Assembly (NCBI RefSeq): GCF_015207255.1
Contig: NZ_JADEXG010000043.1
Coordinates: 1-47,678, forward strand
Origin: Vasconcelosia minhoensis LEGE 07310
GTDB lineage: Bacteria; Cyanobacteriota; Cyanobacteriia; Phormidesmidales; Phormidesmidaceae
Length of the DNA stretch: 47,678 bases
Direction: 5' to 3'
The position numbers and the translations under genes were made by a program. Positions 6,988 to 15,636 of this stretch are shown here, piece after piece (positions within the stretch are counted from its first letter, which is position 1; the number at the start of each line of letters is the position of its first letter). The notes under the pieces are model-generated. The model was given only the letters and a program-made list of their open reading frames with translations. It had not been told where the DNA came from and did no database searches.

Positions 6988-8310
6988 ATGCTTTCTAGCC
7001 CAGCGCTTACCGCCACCCAGGCCCTCCATAAAATAGACCAGGGATTTGCTATTCAGTCCCTGCTGCAAGACTGTTTGGCCCAAATTTCCGCCCGTGAACC
7101 GGTGGTTAAAGCCTGGCAATGTTTGAATTCAGCGGCGGCTCAGCAGAAAGCAGAGCGTTTAGACTGTCAGGAAAATTACCGGGGTGTGCTGGGCGGAATT
7201 CCGGTGAGCGTGAAGGATATTATTGCCACCGCAGACCTGCCAACCGAGTGGGGTACGCCGATCTATCGCGATCGCAATCTGGGCTACGATGCCGCAGTCG
7301 TCGAGCGGCTGCGGCAGGCGGGCGCAATCATTTTGGGTAAGACAACGACAACCGAATATGCGTCTGGGCAACCGACGCAGACGACCAATCCCCATAATCC
7401 CAACCATACCCCTGGCGCTAGCTCAAGCGGCTCCGCTGCGGCAGTGGCGGCAGGGATGGTGCCGCTCGCTATCGGTACGCAGTCCGTCGGGTCAGTGCTG
7501 CGCCCGGCAGCCTACTGCGGCGTTTTGGGCTTTAAGCCGAGCTTTGGCACCATTTCCCGGTTTGGCGTTATGCCGGTCAGTCGCGAGATCGATCAGGTGG
7601 GCTGCTTTGCTCGCAGCGTTGACGATCTAGCCCTGCTTTGCTCGGTGCTCATGGGTTCCGACCGGCGCGACCCGGACTGTTGGACACAGCCGTTTTCCTT
7701 TGAGGTACAGCGGCTGATACAACCGCCGACCATTGGGCTGCTGCGGGGGCCGTTTTGGGCACAGGTTGAGAATGAGGGTCAGGCGGCTCTGATGGGTCAG
7801 GCAGAGAGCCTTGCCGCCGCTGGCGCAGAGCTGACTGAGGTAGCGCTATCGGCTGACTTTACAGCCTATTTTTCCCATATTGAAACCCTGATGATGAGCG
7901 GGCTGGCTGTTAACCATGGGAAAGATTTGGCCCAGCATCCTGACCAGGTTTCGCCTAAGCTGCGGGGGCTGATTGAGCAGGCGCGATCTCTGCCCCCGCT
8001 TGCCTATGGCCGGGCTCGCCAGGCCGTCGTTCACTATCACCGCTATCTGAACTCGCTATTCGGTCGAGTAGACGCCATCCTCACGCCGGTGACAACAGGT
8101 CCCGCTCCTATAGGGCTAGAAAATACCGGTTCTCCCCTATTCTGTGCGCTATGGACACTGTGCGGTCTACCGGCAATCAGTATCCCCGCCGGGACTGCTG
8201 CAAATGGATTGCCTTTAGCGGTTCAATTAGTCGCGCCACCCAGAGCGGATGCCCGGCTCCTAGGCATTGCCGACTGGCTCATCCAGTCTTCTAAGTTTGC
8301 TATGAACTGA
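6988..8310 (+). CDS. Amidase signature-family hydrolase
   Basis: A 440-residue protein with the Ser-cisSer-Lys triad of amidase-signature enzymes: Lys in GIPVSVKDIIATAD, the Gly/Ser-rich loop GASSSGSAAAVAAGM and the nucleophile region GTQSVGSVLRPAAYCGV. These enzymes hydrolyse carboxamides, from small amides and biuret-type compounds to Gln-tRNA. The gene starts at an ATG at 6988, 59 bases from the divergent deacetylase start, so both may share a control region. It is slightly shorter than GatA and lacks GatB/C neighbours, which argues for catabolism rather than tRNA amidation. Confidence 0.82.
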   Translation: MLSSPALTATQALHKIDQGFAIQSLLQDCLAQISAREPVVKAWQCLNSAAAQQKAERLDCQENYRGVLGGIPVSVKDIIATADLPTEWGTPIYRDRNLGYDAAVVERLRQAGAIILGKTTTTEYASGQPTQTTNPHNPNHTPGASSSGSAAAVAAGMVPLAIGTQSVGSVLRPAAYCGVLGFKPSFGTISRFGVMPVSREIDQVGCFARSVDDLALLCSVLMGSDRRDPDCWTQPFSFEVQRLIQPPTIGLLRGPFWAQVENEGQAALMGQAESLAAAGAELTEVALSADFTAYFSHIETLMMSGLAVNHGKDLAQHPDQVSPKLRGLIEQARSLPPLAYGRARQAVVHYHRYLNSLFGRVDAILTPVTTGPAPIGLENTGSPLFCALWTLCGLPAISIPAGTAANGLPLAVQLVAPPRADARLLGIADWLIQSSKFAMN

Positions 8311-8356
8311 TTTTTATCACTGTTTCATCTAATTTCTAATCAACTGAGATGCCACT

Positions 8357-8521
8357 ATGGGCGAGCCTACAGTTTTTCACATGTCATGCTGGGCTTTCGC
8401 TGTTCAACTTTTATTAACGCAAACAATGGCTGCAATTTCTACAGGACTGATTGTGCTGACTGGCGCCGTCTCGATTTTAGGTGATCGGCTAGTAGGACTT
8501 CGACGGTTAGCCTCGATGTAA
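8357..8521 (+). pseudogene. Possible remnant of an ABC permease or other membrane protein
   Basis: A 54-codon frame encoding MAAISTGLIVLTGAVSILGD and then RLVGLRRLASM, which looks like a last membrane helix with a basic tail. It lies directly upstream of a BMP-type binding protein, where permease genes would be expected. No Shine-Dalgarno sequence is convincing. It may be the worn end of a lost permease gene, or chance. Confidence 0.25.
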
Positions 8522-8558
8522 AAAGGCAGGAAACCAAAAAGCTAACAGAGTAAGCATT

Positions 8559-9590
8559 ATGCAAAATCATTCCCGACGGCTTTTTATCGCTCAAATGGCC
8601 ACGCTAAGTCTGGGTAGCGCTGCTCTTTCCGTACTGGGAGGGCAAAAGGCGGGTTCGGCAAAGTCCTTAAAGGTCGGGATGCTGATTCCCGGCCAGATTG
8701 ACGACGGCGGCTTTATGGAGGCGGGCTATCAGGGCTTGCTCAAGATTGAGCAGGAGCTAGACGCAGAGACGCTCTACATCGACCAGATTGCGCCTGAAAT
8801 GGACCCGCTTACCAACGCCTTAAGAGAGCTTTCAGCAGCCGAGCCGGACCTGATTTTTGCCCATGGGGGACAGAACGCCCAGGCAGTAGAGCAGGTTGCG
8901 CCCGAATATCCCGACCAGACCTTTGTGATTGTTCAAGGCAACATCACTGGCCCCAATTTCACCAGCTATGAGGTGCTTCAGGAACAGTCCGCCTGGCTAG
9001 CTGGGGCGGCAGCGGGTCTGCTGACTCAAACACAGACTGTCGGCCATATTTCCGGTATCCGCGTGCGACCGGGGCTGAAGGGACGAGCAGCCTTTGCCGA
9101 CGGTCTCCGCCACACCAATCCTGAGGCTGAATTTCTGACGATCTTCTGTGGCGATCAGGACGATGCTGAACTGGCTAAGGCCGTTGCTCTAGCTGAAATT
9201 GAAGCCGGAGCCGATATTATCTTTACCATGCTGAACGCGGGTCGCGTCGGCGCCATCGAAGCCTGCCAAGAAACGGGAACCTACCAGATCGGCAATGTGC
9301 GAGACTGGTACCCGGTGGCGCCAGAAGTGTTTATTGCCTCCGCGATCGCGGATGTCAGCCTGGCCAGCTTCCTAGCCACGCAGGACTATCTCAGCGGCTC
9401 CTTTGATCTGTCTACTCAGCATAAGATTGGGCTAGAAGTGCCGGAGGCCGTGCGCCTGGCCATGGCCCCGACGGTGCCGCTCTTCGTCCAGGCGGCGGTT
9501 AGGGGGCTATCGGCTAAGATTGTCTCTGGCGAGATCGAGGTCGCAGACGAATATGACGGTGAAGAGTTTGAACTGGAAGGGCTGGTGTGA
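8559..9590 (+). CDS. BMP-family (PnrA-like) substrate-binding protein of an ABC transporter
   Basis: A 343-residue secreted protein. The N-terminus NHSRRLFIAQMATLSLGSAA has a twin-Arg motif and a hydrophobic core, suggesting Tat export. The body starts LKVGMLIPGQIDDGGFMEAG and includes DLIFAHGGQNAQAV and AGADIIFTMLNAGRVGAIEA, as in basic-membrane-protein/PnrA binding proteins for nucleosides or related ring compounds. No ATPase or permease gene remains beside it, so it may use components encoded elsewhere or be a relic. Its stop codon overlaps the GTG start of the next amidase by four bases, marking one operon. Confidence 0.8.
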   Translation: MQNHSRRLFIAQMATLSLGSAALSVLGGQKAGSAKSLKVGMLIPGQIDDGGFMEAGYQGLLKIEQELDAETLYIDQIAPEMDPLTNALRELSAAEPDLIFAHGGQNAQAVEQVAPEYPDQTFVIVQGNITGPNFTSYEVLQEQSAWLAGAAAGLLTQTQTVGHISGIRVRPGLKGRAAFADGLRHTNPEAEFLTIFCGDQDDAELAKAVALAEIEAGADIIFTMLNAGRVGAIEACQETGTYQIGNVRDWYPVAPEVFIASAIADVSLASFLATQDYLSGSFDLSTQHKIGLEVPEAVRLAMAPTVPLFVQAAVRGLSAKIVSGEIEVADEYDGEEFELEGLV

Positions 9591-10969
9591 TTCACCAACT
9601 TTCCGCGGTTGAGCTGGTAGCAGCGATTCGAACCGGGCAGGTCAAGGCCGTCGATGCGGTGGCGGCCTGTTTTGAGCAGATTGAGCGGCATAATCAGAAG
9701 CTCAAGGCTTTGATTACGGTCTGTCGCGATCGCGCCGTCGCTGAAGCCCAGCAGGCGGATATCGCGATCGCGGAAAATTCGCCCGTCGGTCCCCTCCACG
9801 GCGTTCCCTTTACGGCCAAGGATTTAACGGCGACAGCGGGGGTTCGCACTACTTATGGTTCTCTGATTTACCAAGATCATGTCCCTACTCAGGATGAGCT
9901 ATGCTTGGCTCGCCTGCACGCTGCGGGCGGCATCCTGATTGGCAAGAGCAATACGCCCGAGTTTGGCCTGGGCGCACACTGTAACAACGCGCTCTATGGG
10001 CCTACTGCCAATCCGTATGACCCGCTCAAAACCTCGGGCGGATCTAGCGGTGGGGCCGCCGCTGCCGTTGCTACTGGGATGTGCTTTCTAGCCCAGGGCA
10101 CCGATATGGGCGGCTCAGTCCGCACGCCCGCTAGCTTTTGCGGCGTGGTTGGCCTACGTCCCTCGGCGGGCCGGATTCCGCGCCGACGCAAGCCGCTGCT
10201 GCGAGACTGGCTAGATACTGATGGCGCGATCGCGCGTACGGTCGAAGATGCCGCCCTGATGCTCTCGGTGATGGCAGGCGAAGACTGGCGCGACCCGCTC
10301 TCGGTTGGGCGAAGCTGGGAGCTGCCAGAATTTTCTGAGGCGCAGCGGCTGCGAGGCCAGGTTCGGGTCGGCTTCAGCCCGGACCTGGGGATTGCCACGG
10401 TCGCGGCGGAAACGGTTCAGGCCTTTGAGCAGGCCATTGAGCGAATAGCGCCCCTCTGTCAAACGATGACAGCCGACCATCCAGACTGCTCCCTGGCCCA
10501 GTCTGCCTTTGAAACCCTGCGCGCGGCTACCCTACGGCATAAGCAGGCCGGGCATTTGAAGAAATATCCTGAGCTGCTGTCGGAGAGCGTTCGCTGGAAT
10601 ATTCAGCGAGGTGAGGGGATTTCAGCAGCGGAGTTATTGCAGGCCGAGGCAGATTGCGATCGCGTTTACCTCAATTTCCTAACGTTCTTCGAGCGCTACG
10701 ACATTTTGATCACGCCAAGCGCTAGCCTGCCTTCATTTCCCCATACCCAGTCCGAGGTTCTAACAATAGACGGTGTTAAGTTGCGGAATATCATCGATTA
10801 CCTCACTATCACCTACACGATTTCTCTAACTGGGCTGCCCGCAATCTCCCTTCCCTATGGTTTATCGTCTTCAAAACTACCGATGGGGATACAGCTAGTT
10901 GGAAAGCCGGGCGGTGAAAAAGCACTGCTACTATTTGCCTATCTGCTGCAAGAGAACTTGGAAAAATGA
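9587..10969 (+). CDS. Amidase signature-family hydrolase (AtzE/GatA-like)
   Basis: A 460-residue amidase beginning at a GTG that overlaps the preceding stop. The triad regions are VPFTAKDLTATAGVRT (Lys), TSGGSSGGAAAAVATGM (cis-Ser) and GTDMGGSVRTPASFCGV (nucleophilic Ser). It differs clearly from the amidase at 6988. Together with the PuuE-like protein, the BMP binding protein and the remnants downstream it suggests uptake and breakdown of an N-rich ring or ureide, in the style of biuret or uracil routes. The true substrate is unknown. Confidence 0.82.
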   Translation: MIHQLSAVELVAAIRTGQVKAVDAVAACFEQIERHNQKLKALITVCRDRAVAEAQQADIAIAENSPVGPLHGVPFTAKDLTATAGVRTTYGSLIYQDHVPTQDELCLARLHAAGGILIGKSNTPEFGLGAHCNNALYGPTANPYDPLKTSGGSSGGAAAAVATGMCFLAQGTDMGGSVRTPASFCGVVGLRPSAGRIPRRRKPLLRDWLDTDGAIARTVEDAALMLSVMAGEDWRDPLSVGRSWELPEFSEAQRLRGQVRVGFSPDLGIATVAAETVQAFEQAIERIAPLCQTMTADHPDCSLAQSAFETLRAATLRHKQAGHLKKYPELLSESVRWNIQRGEGISAAELLQAEADCDRVYLNFLTFFERYDILITPSASLPSFPHTQSEVLTIDGVKLRNIIDYLTITYTISLTGLPAISLPYGLSSSKLPMGIQLVGKPGGEKALLLFAYLLQENLEK

Positions 10970-11129
10970 TCAAATGTTGGAAGGAAATGCCGTGACCTGG
11001 CGAGTTTGGTCACCGGCTCCATGAGGAAGGCAGCATGGTTGGCAGTCGCGCGATCGCGGGCAGCGTTGGCCCCGAGCTGGCAGACTATCGCACCGCCATC
11101 GACCTTCCTCTGTCCGCAGCTCTAGCGCG

Positions 11130-11377
11130 GACAGGCGGAGACTGGTCGGCTCATTACCCAAGTCTGTGACGACCTCGCCCTGAGCCATCACAGTATGCCG
11201 AGCCGGGCCATCCACGATGCCCAAGAAATTGGCCGAATCACCGACATGGGCATGATTTTTGTCCCCAGTCGGGGCGGTGTCAGTCATGCAGAGATTGAAT
11301 ACACCAGCCCTGAGCAATGCGCCCAGGGGGCAGCAGTCCTATTGCAGACGCTGATATGTTTAGATGAGCAATTATAG
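11130..11377 (+). pseudogene. C-terminal remnant of an M20-type N-carbamoyl amidohydrolase (carbamoylase/allantoate amidohydrolase-like)
   Basis: The frame running into the stop at 11377 contains IHDAQEIGRITDMGMIFVPS and then GGVSHAEIEYTSPEQC. This is the hallmark end of N-carbamoyl-amino-acid hydrolases and allantoate amidohydrolases, where the family reads GHDAQ...GMIFVPSxGGxSH. A full enzyme has about 400 residues; only roughly 80 remain, with no start codon at the right place. The 10970-11130 stretch shows no readable N-terminal portion. The gene has therefore been largely deleted. Confidence 0.75.
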
Positions 11378-11440
11378 CTGAACCATTTGGCTTAATCGGA
11401 TGCGCTGGGCTTCGACCCATCTTTAACTGGCAGCGGGCTG

Positions 11441-12931
11441 ATGAACTTCTTTGACAAACTGAGCAAAGCAATCTCCCAAAATCAGAGTCTGCTCTATGTC
11501 GGGCTGGATCCGAGTCCCGAAGTTTGGCCAGAGTGCTATGCCGCGCTAGCCAAACCTCAGGCGGAGTATTCTCTGGAAAGGGCACTGCATGACCACCCGC
11601 AGCTAGGCAAACTCAGGGCCTGGCTCCAGAGCTTAATTGCTGACACAGCGGATTCGGTCTGCGCGTTCAAACTCAACCCGGAATTTTACCGGCTCCTGGG
11701 GGTGGCAGGGATAGAGCTGATGCATGAGACGCTCAGCTGCATCCCTGACGCTATCCCGATTATCCTGGATGCGAATCACAGCGACCTCAATAGCAATACG
11801 ATTTTTGCCCAAACTATTTTTCGAGCCTGGCAGGTCGATGCGGTTACGCTCAATGCCTATTCAGGGCAGGACCTGGCCGCTCCATTTCTGCTTTACCCTG
11901 ACCTGGGAATCTTTGTGCTTTGCACCACGAGCAATCCGACCGCTCAAACCCTACAAGCCTATCCCTCCGCAGATACCCCGTTCTATCTCCATTTGGGCAA
12001 CGAAGCTAGAACCTGGGGGCTGCCCAAACAGGTTGGGCTGGAAGTCGGTGCGCCTAGCCCTGATGTCCTGGCCCGCATCCGCGCCACTGCGCCAGAACGT
12101 TGCATTCTGGCTCGGAGCGTTTGGACGGAGGGCAGCGATCTGCAAAAGCTCTTAGAAGCGGGGCTCAATGCTGACGGAGACGGGCTGTTGATTCCTGTTC
12201 CGACGGAGGTCTTGATACCTGCCGCTGGCGAGAAGACTTATCTTGAAACTGTGAAAGCCTTGAAAGCTCAGGTCAATCAGGTCCGAGAAGCCGTCGCCCA
12301 GCAGCATCCTTCCTGCTCAGTTTGGGTTTCCGATATCTGTCTATTAAAGCCGCTACCCCATGAAGATCTAATCTTGCAGCTGTACGACATTGGCTGCCTT
12401 CAGTTTGGTAACTTTGTTCAGGCTTCAGGTGAGACATTCTCCTACTATGTTGACCTGCGAACGATTATTTCCAATCCGCAGGTGTTCGACAAGGTGATTG
12501 GGGCCTATGCCACCATCCTCAAAACGCTGAGGTTTGAGCGGATTGCGGGCATTCCCTACGGTGCCCTACCCACCGCGACTGGTTTAGCCCTGCGCCTCGA
12601 TCGCCCTATGATTTTTCCGCGTAAAGAAGTTAAAGCCCACGGTGCCCGGCGACTGGTTGAAGGCCAATATCACGAGGGAGAAACGGCTGTGGTGGTCGAT
12701 GACATTCTGATTTCAGGACGGAGCGCCATGGCGGGGGCTGCTAAACTCCAGTCGGTTGGCTTGAATGTGAAAGACATCGTGGTGTTTATTGACCACGAAA
12801 AAGGGGTGATGGATCGGCTGAAACAGAACGGCTATCAGGGCCATGCTGTGATGACGATTTCTGAAATTGCTGAAACTTTACTGGAAGCCGGTCGCCTCAC
12901 TGAGACCCAATTTCAAACCCTGACCGAGTAA
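11441..12931 (+). CDS. pyrFE: Bifunctional orotidine-5'-phosphate decarboxylase / orotate phosphoribosyltransferase
   Basis: A 496-residue fusion. The N-terminal OMP decarboxylase half, about residues 1-275, shows LLYVGLDPSPEVWPE and VCAFKLNPEFYRLLG. The C-terminal phosphoribosyltransferase half has the PRPP-binding motif AVVVDDILISGRSA. Together they would turn orotate into UMP. The decarboxylase catalytic motif is normally D-x-K-x-x-D but reads LDANHSDLNSN here, with Asn at 112 in place of the catalytic Lys; Asp110 and Asp115 remain. Decarboxylation would be expected to fail unless this is an error or compensated elsewhere. It is set between decayed catabolic genes. Confidence 0.85.
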   Translation: MNFFDKLSKAISQNQSLLYVGLDPSPEVWPECYAALAKPQAEYSLERALHDHPQLGKLRAWLQSLIADTADSVCAFKLNPEFYRLLGVAGIELMHETLSCIPDAIPIILDANHSDLNSNTIFAQTIFRAWQVDAVTLNAYSGQDLAAPFLLYPDLGIFVLCTTSNPTAQTLQAYPSADTPFYLHLGNEARTWGLPKQVGLEVGAPSPDVLARIRATAPERCILARSVWTEGSDLQKLLEAGLNADGDGLLIPVPTEVLIPAAGEKTYLETVKALKAQVNQVREAVAQQHPSCSVWVSDICLLKPLPHEDLILQLYDIGCLQFGNFVQASGETFSYYVDLRTIISNPQVFDKVIGAYATILKTLRFERIAGIPYGALPTATGLALRLDRPMIFPRKEVKAHGARRLVEGQYHEGETAVVVDDILISGRSAMAGAAKLQSVGLNVKDIVVFIDHEKGVMDRLKQNGYQGHAVMTISEIAETLLEAGRLTETQFQTLTE

Positions 12932-12972
12932 GCGCAGTCCTAGTGCGGCGGGAGCCCTCGCAGCGAAGAACA

Positions 12973-13294
12973 CCTTTCCCATGGGTCCCTCGCTGCCAAT
13001 TTCGGCCTGCTGTCGCCTAGAGCGCTCTAGCTTATGGGGCGGACAGTCGCTCAGGTCGGGGCGATGACCTTCGCGGGTATGGATAATGGTCACGGGTGTT
13101 CGACGCAGCCCGGCCAGCAGGGTTTGCAATGGCCCGATCGGCTGCTGGGTGTAGCGAACGCCTAAGCCCATGCGATCGGCCCAGCCGCCCTCGGTACAAA
13201 AGTCATTTTGCATATCGATCACCAGCAGCGCCGTGCGCTCCAGGGTCAGCGTCAGCAGGTATGGCTGAGCCGGAACAGAGATTTGGGGAGTCAT
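12973..13294 (-). pseudogene. N-terminal remnant of an isochorismatase-type cysteine hydrolase
   Basis: Starting at 13294, the first 107 residues follow the family pattern: TALLVIDMQNDFCTEGGW carries the catalytic Asp, and TPVTIIHTREGHRPDLSDCP follows. The similarity ends at EGPMGK, and the remaining frame is only the antisense of the pyrFE tail. The catalytic Lys and Cys region of the C-terminal half is missing. The break lies about 40 bases from the end of pyrFE, so a deletion joined the two. Biuret hydrolase and ureidoacrylate amidohydrolase belong to this family, in keeping with the neighbours. Confidence 0.72.
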
Positions 13295-13305
13295 GGGTTC
13301 TATCC

Positions 13306-13626
13306 TTATTCAATGCGGGTAAAGCGCTCAATCGGCAGCGGCTGGGCCATTGCCTTTTGGTAGGTGGCCTCGATGGCGGGCATCAGCCGTTCGGCATGAT
13401 GATACATTTCTGCTCGCTCTGTCTCATACTCGCCGTAGGTCGCCCACGGGCAATGGTGCAGGGGTTTATTGACGGAGTCAGCCACAGCTTCAATTCGAGC
13501 GGCGACCTCCATAATTCGATCATCCTCGACTAAGACGTCCGCTTTCTGAACAGTCAGATCTAACTCCCCGCTGGGCTGATGGGTGAAGGGCAGAACTGTC
13601 GCATTTCGAATGAGCTGTCGAGGCAT
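13306..13626 (-). pseudogene. Amidohydrolase (chlorohydrolase/guanine-deaminase-like) with a large internal deletion
   Basis: The 106-residue frame joins two distant parts of one enzyme. Residues 1-45 read LIRNATVLPF and DVLVEDDRIMEVAARI, the N-terminal sandwich of amidohydrolases. Residues 52-106 read ERAEMYHHAERLMPAIEATY and PLPIERFTRIE, the extreme C-terminus. The whole metal-binding barrel of more than 300 residues is missing, so the product cannot be catalytic. The frame has stayed open across the join. It lies 12 bases upstream of the truncated hydrolase and shows that the catabolic operon has been cut down. Confidence 0.7.
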
Positions 13627-13760
13627 ATACGTTTAGCTAGCAGCATTGACTGAATGACGCTCCTTGACGCCGATTTGTAGGAGGTTAGCAGTCAATCGAC
13701 TGACAGCGCTGAATCTCAGGTTTGAGACGCTACCGGTTAGCAGACATCCTGTATTCTCCA

Positions 13761-13790
13761 GTCTTCATCATATCTCCATTTTGTTTTGTT
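13761..13790 (+). promoter_or_regulatory. Shared FaRLiP promoter motif, copy upstream of psbA3
   Basis: GTCTTCATCA is followed by TATCTCCATTTTG, about 45-70 bases before the psbA3 start. Very similar sequences lie at 25803 (apc/psbO divergent region) and 27781 (psbV/chlF divergent region). It may bind the cluster regulator RfpB, which is inference. The whole 13627-13832 gap holds no gene. Confidence 0.45.
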
Positions 13791-13832
13791 CTAATGGCTT
13801 TGTCCATTTAGACAACTACATCTTGTAAATTC

Positions 13833-14912
13833 ATGACTACCGTTCTCCAACGTCCAGATTTATCCCCGTGGGATAGATTCTGTAATTGGGTCACAAGTAC
13901 TGAAAATCGGCTCTATGTGGGCTGGTTTGGCGTCTTGATGATTCCCCTGCTCGGCGTCTCCATAACCGTTTTTGTCACTGCCTTTATCGGAGCGCCGCCC
14001 GTCGATATTGACGGCATTCGCGAACCGCTTTCGGGTTCGTTGCTCTACGGCAATAACATTATCACGGCGGCTGTCGTTCCCACATCCAACGCCGTTGGCC
14101 TCCATTTTTATCCAATTTGGGAGGCTGCTACCCTAGATGAATGGCTTTACAACGGCGGTCCCTACCAGATGATCGCTTTCCACTATATTCCCGCTTTGCT
14201 CTGCTATATGGGGCGAGAGTGGGAGCTGAGCTATCGTTTGGGCATGCGTCCCTGGATTTGTGTGGCCTACTCTGCCCCTGTCGCAGCGACGACTTCCGTA
14301 TTTCTGATTTATCCCATCGGTCAGGGCAGCTTTTCTGATGGCTTGCCCATGGGGATTAGCGGCACCTTCAACTTTATGTTCGTCTTCCAGGCAGAGCATA
14401 ATATTTTGATGCATCCGTTTCACATGTTAGGGGTTGCAGGGGTGCTAGGTGGCTCGCTGTTCTCGGCGATGCACGGATCTTTGGTGACCTCCAGCCTGGT
14501 GCGTGAAACTACCGATGCCGAATCTCAAAACTATGGTTACAAGTTCGGTCAGGAAGCAGAAACCTACAACATCCTCGCTGCCCACGGTTATTTTGGCCGC
14601 CTGATCTTTCAATATGCCAGCTTCAATAACTCGCGCTGGCTGCACTTTTTCCTAGCGGCCTGGCCGGTGGTGTGCATCTGGCTAGTTGCCTTGGGCATCA
14701 GCACGATGGCGTTTAACCTCAACGGCTTTAACTTCAATCACTCCGTTCTAGATTCGCAAGGTCGGGTGTTGCCAAGCTGGGCTGACGTCCTCAACCGAGC
14801 TAGCCTAGGTTTTGAAGTGCTGCATGAGCGCAATGCCCACAATTTTCCCCTGGATTTAGCCAGCGGTGAGCCAACGCCAGTGGCGCTACGGGCTCCTGAA
14901 ATCCAGGCTTAA
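13833..14912 (+). CDS. psbA3: Far-red photosystem II D1 protein
   Basis: A 359-residue D1 reaction-centre protein of normal length with five membrane helices. It keeps the oxygen-evolving ligands: the Asp of GSFSDGLP, the Glu of VFQAEHNIL, the C-terminal HERNAH, and the DLA cleavage site. It is thus a working water-oxidising D1 and not the chlorophyll f synthase, which is at 28065. It has Glu at the position that tunes pheophytin ([12 protein letters not shown]). The gene stands alone at the left end of the cluster, with its own motif-bearing promoter and terminator, and should replace the white-light D1 in far-red light. Confidence 0.93.
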   Translation: MTTVLQRPDLSPWDRFCNWVTSTENRLYVGWFGVLMIPLLGVSITVFVTAFIGAPPVDIDGIREPLSGSLLYGNNIITAAVVPTSNAVGLHFYPIWEAATLDEWLYNGGPYQMIAFHYIPALLCYMGREWELSYRLGMRPWICVAYSAPVAATTSVFLIYPIGQGSFSDGLPMGISGTFNFMFVFQAEHNILMHPFHMLGVAGVLGGSLFSAMHGSLVTSSLVRETTDAESQNYGYKFGQEAETYNILAAHGYFGRLIFQYASFNNSRWLHFFLAAWPVVCIWLVALGISTMAFNLNGFNFNHSVLDSQGRVLPSWADVLNRASLGFEVLHERNAHNFPLDLASGEPTPVALRAPEIQA

Positions 14913-14939
14913 TGCTTAGCTGAAGCATCTAAGGCTAAG

Positions 14940-14966
14940 AGCGCCTTCCAAAGAAGGCGCTTTTCT
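14940..14966 (+). terminator. Rho-independent terminator after psbA3
   Basis: The 9-bp stem AGCGCCTTC / GAAGGCGCT has a CAAA loop and is followed by TTTTC. It lies 28 bases past the psbA3 stop. Confidence 0.85.
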
Positions 14967-15076
14967 GATCAGCTGATTAAGCTAGCCAAGTCCCCGCTCA
15001 CAGAATAAGTACCTGAGCATTGAAATTTACATAGGATCGAGAATTAAATAACTTGACCATTTGTGCATGTCTCGCG

Positions 15077-15160
15077 GCCCTCACCCCGGCCCTCTCCCCG
15101 GGGGAGAGGGAGCTAGATCCGGCCCCCTTCTCCCCCGGGAGAAGGGTTGGGGATGAGGGC
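15077..15160. repeat. Palindromic intergenic repeat with two nested hairpins
   Basis: The outer arms GCCCTCACCCC and GGGGATGAGGGC enclose two hairpins, CCCTCTCCCC/GGGGGAGAGGG and CCCTTCTCCC/GGGAGAAGGG. This type of C-rich intergenic palindrome is scattered through many cyanobacterial and other bacterial genomes. A simpler relative lies at 15376-15425. Confidence 0.75.
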
Positions 15161-15204
15161 TCGGGAGTTGTGCATCTTATTAAATCCTTGATCCATAAAA
15201 GGAT

Positions 15205-15285
15205 TTGTCATTCCGAGCAAGCGAGGAATCTCTCGAATGCTGATGCTTCAGGGTGAGATGCCTCGACCAGCTCGGCATGACATCA
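15205..15285. repeat. Dispersed intergenic inverted repeat
   Basis: The arms TTGTCATTCCGAGCAAGCGA and AGCTCGGCATGACA, with GAGGAATCTC and GAGATGCCTC inside them, form an imperfect long hairpin. The same kind of TCATTCCGAG...GGCATGACA element is common between genes in many bacteria. The gap between psbA3 and the DUF1257 gene (14913-15636) holds only repeats and terminators. Confidence 0.65.
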
Positions 15286-15375
15286 GACTTCGCTCTGCAA
15301 AAAGCATGTAATTAATTTTGGCTGACTACTTAGGCTGCCGCATATACACAGCTTCTGAAAGGTTAGCCGTGCGTA

Positions 15376-15425
15376 GCCCTCATCCTAAATCCTTCTCCCA
15401 AATCTGGGAGAAGGGGCTGGGGGAT
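15376..15425. repeat. Second C-rich palindromic intergenic repeat
   Basis: GCCCTCATCC, then CCTTCTCCCA/TGGGAGAAGG, then CTGGGGGATG. It has the same plan as 15077-15160 with a single hairpin. Confidence 0.6.
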
Positions 15426-15574
15426 GTAGAGCTTGCTCTTCCCGAAGGGTGGGCCATCTGCAATACTCTGCCATGCTCCGATTTGTGTATACACAGTAGC
15501 CCAGAACGGGAGAAGGATTAAGGCTTGTACAGCCTCAATTCTTCTTGCAGTAGAGCCAAAATATCGGGATGTCA

Positions 15575-15606
15575 GAAAAAAAGGCCCTCTCTCAAAGAGG
15601 GCCTGA
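15575..15606 (-). terminator. Rho-independent terminator at the end of the leftward FaRLiP operon
   Basis: Read on the minus strand, the stem AGGCCCTCT/AGAGGGCCT is followed by TTTTTTT. It lies 31 bases past the DUF1257 stop and closes the long leftward run of genes. Confidence 0.85.
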
Positions 15607-15636
15607 CTGTCACAGCATGACAACTTCATGACAACG

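Noticed and set aside
15053-15521. Two short rightward frames after psbA3
   Set aside because: They are translations of palindromic intergenic repeats (ALTPALSPGERE-type), a known artefact.
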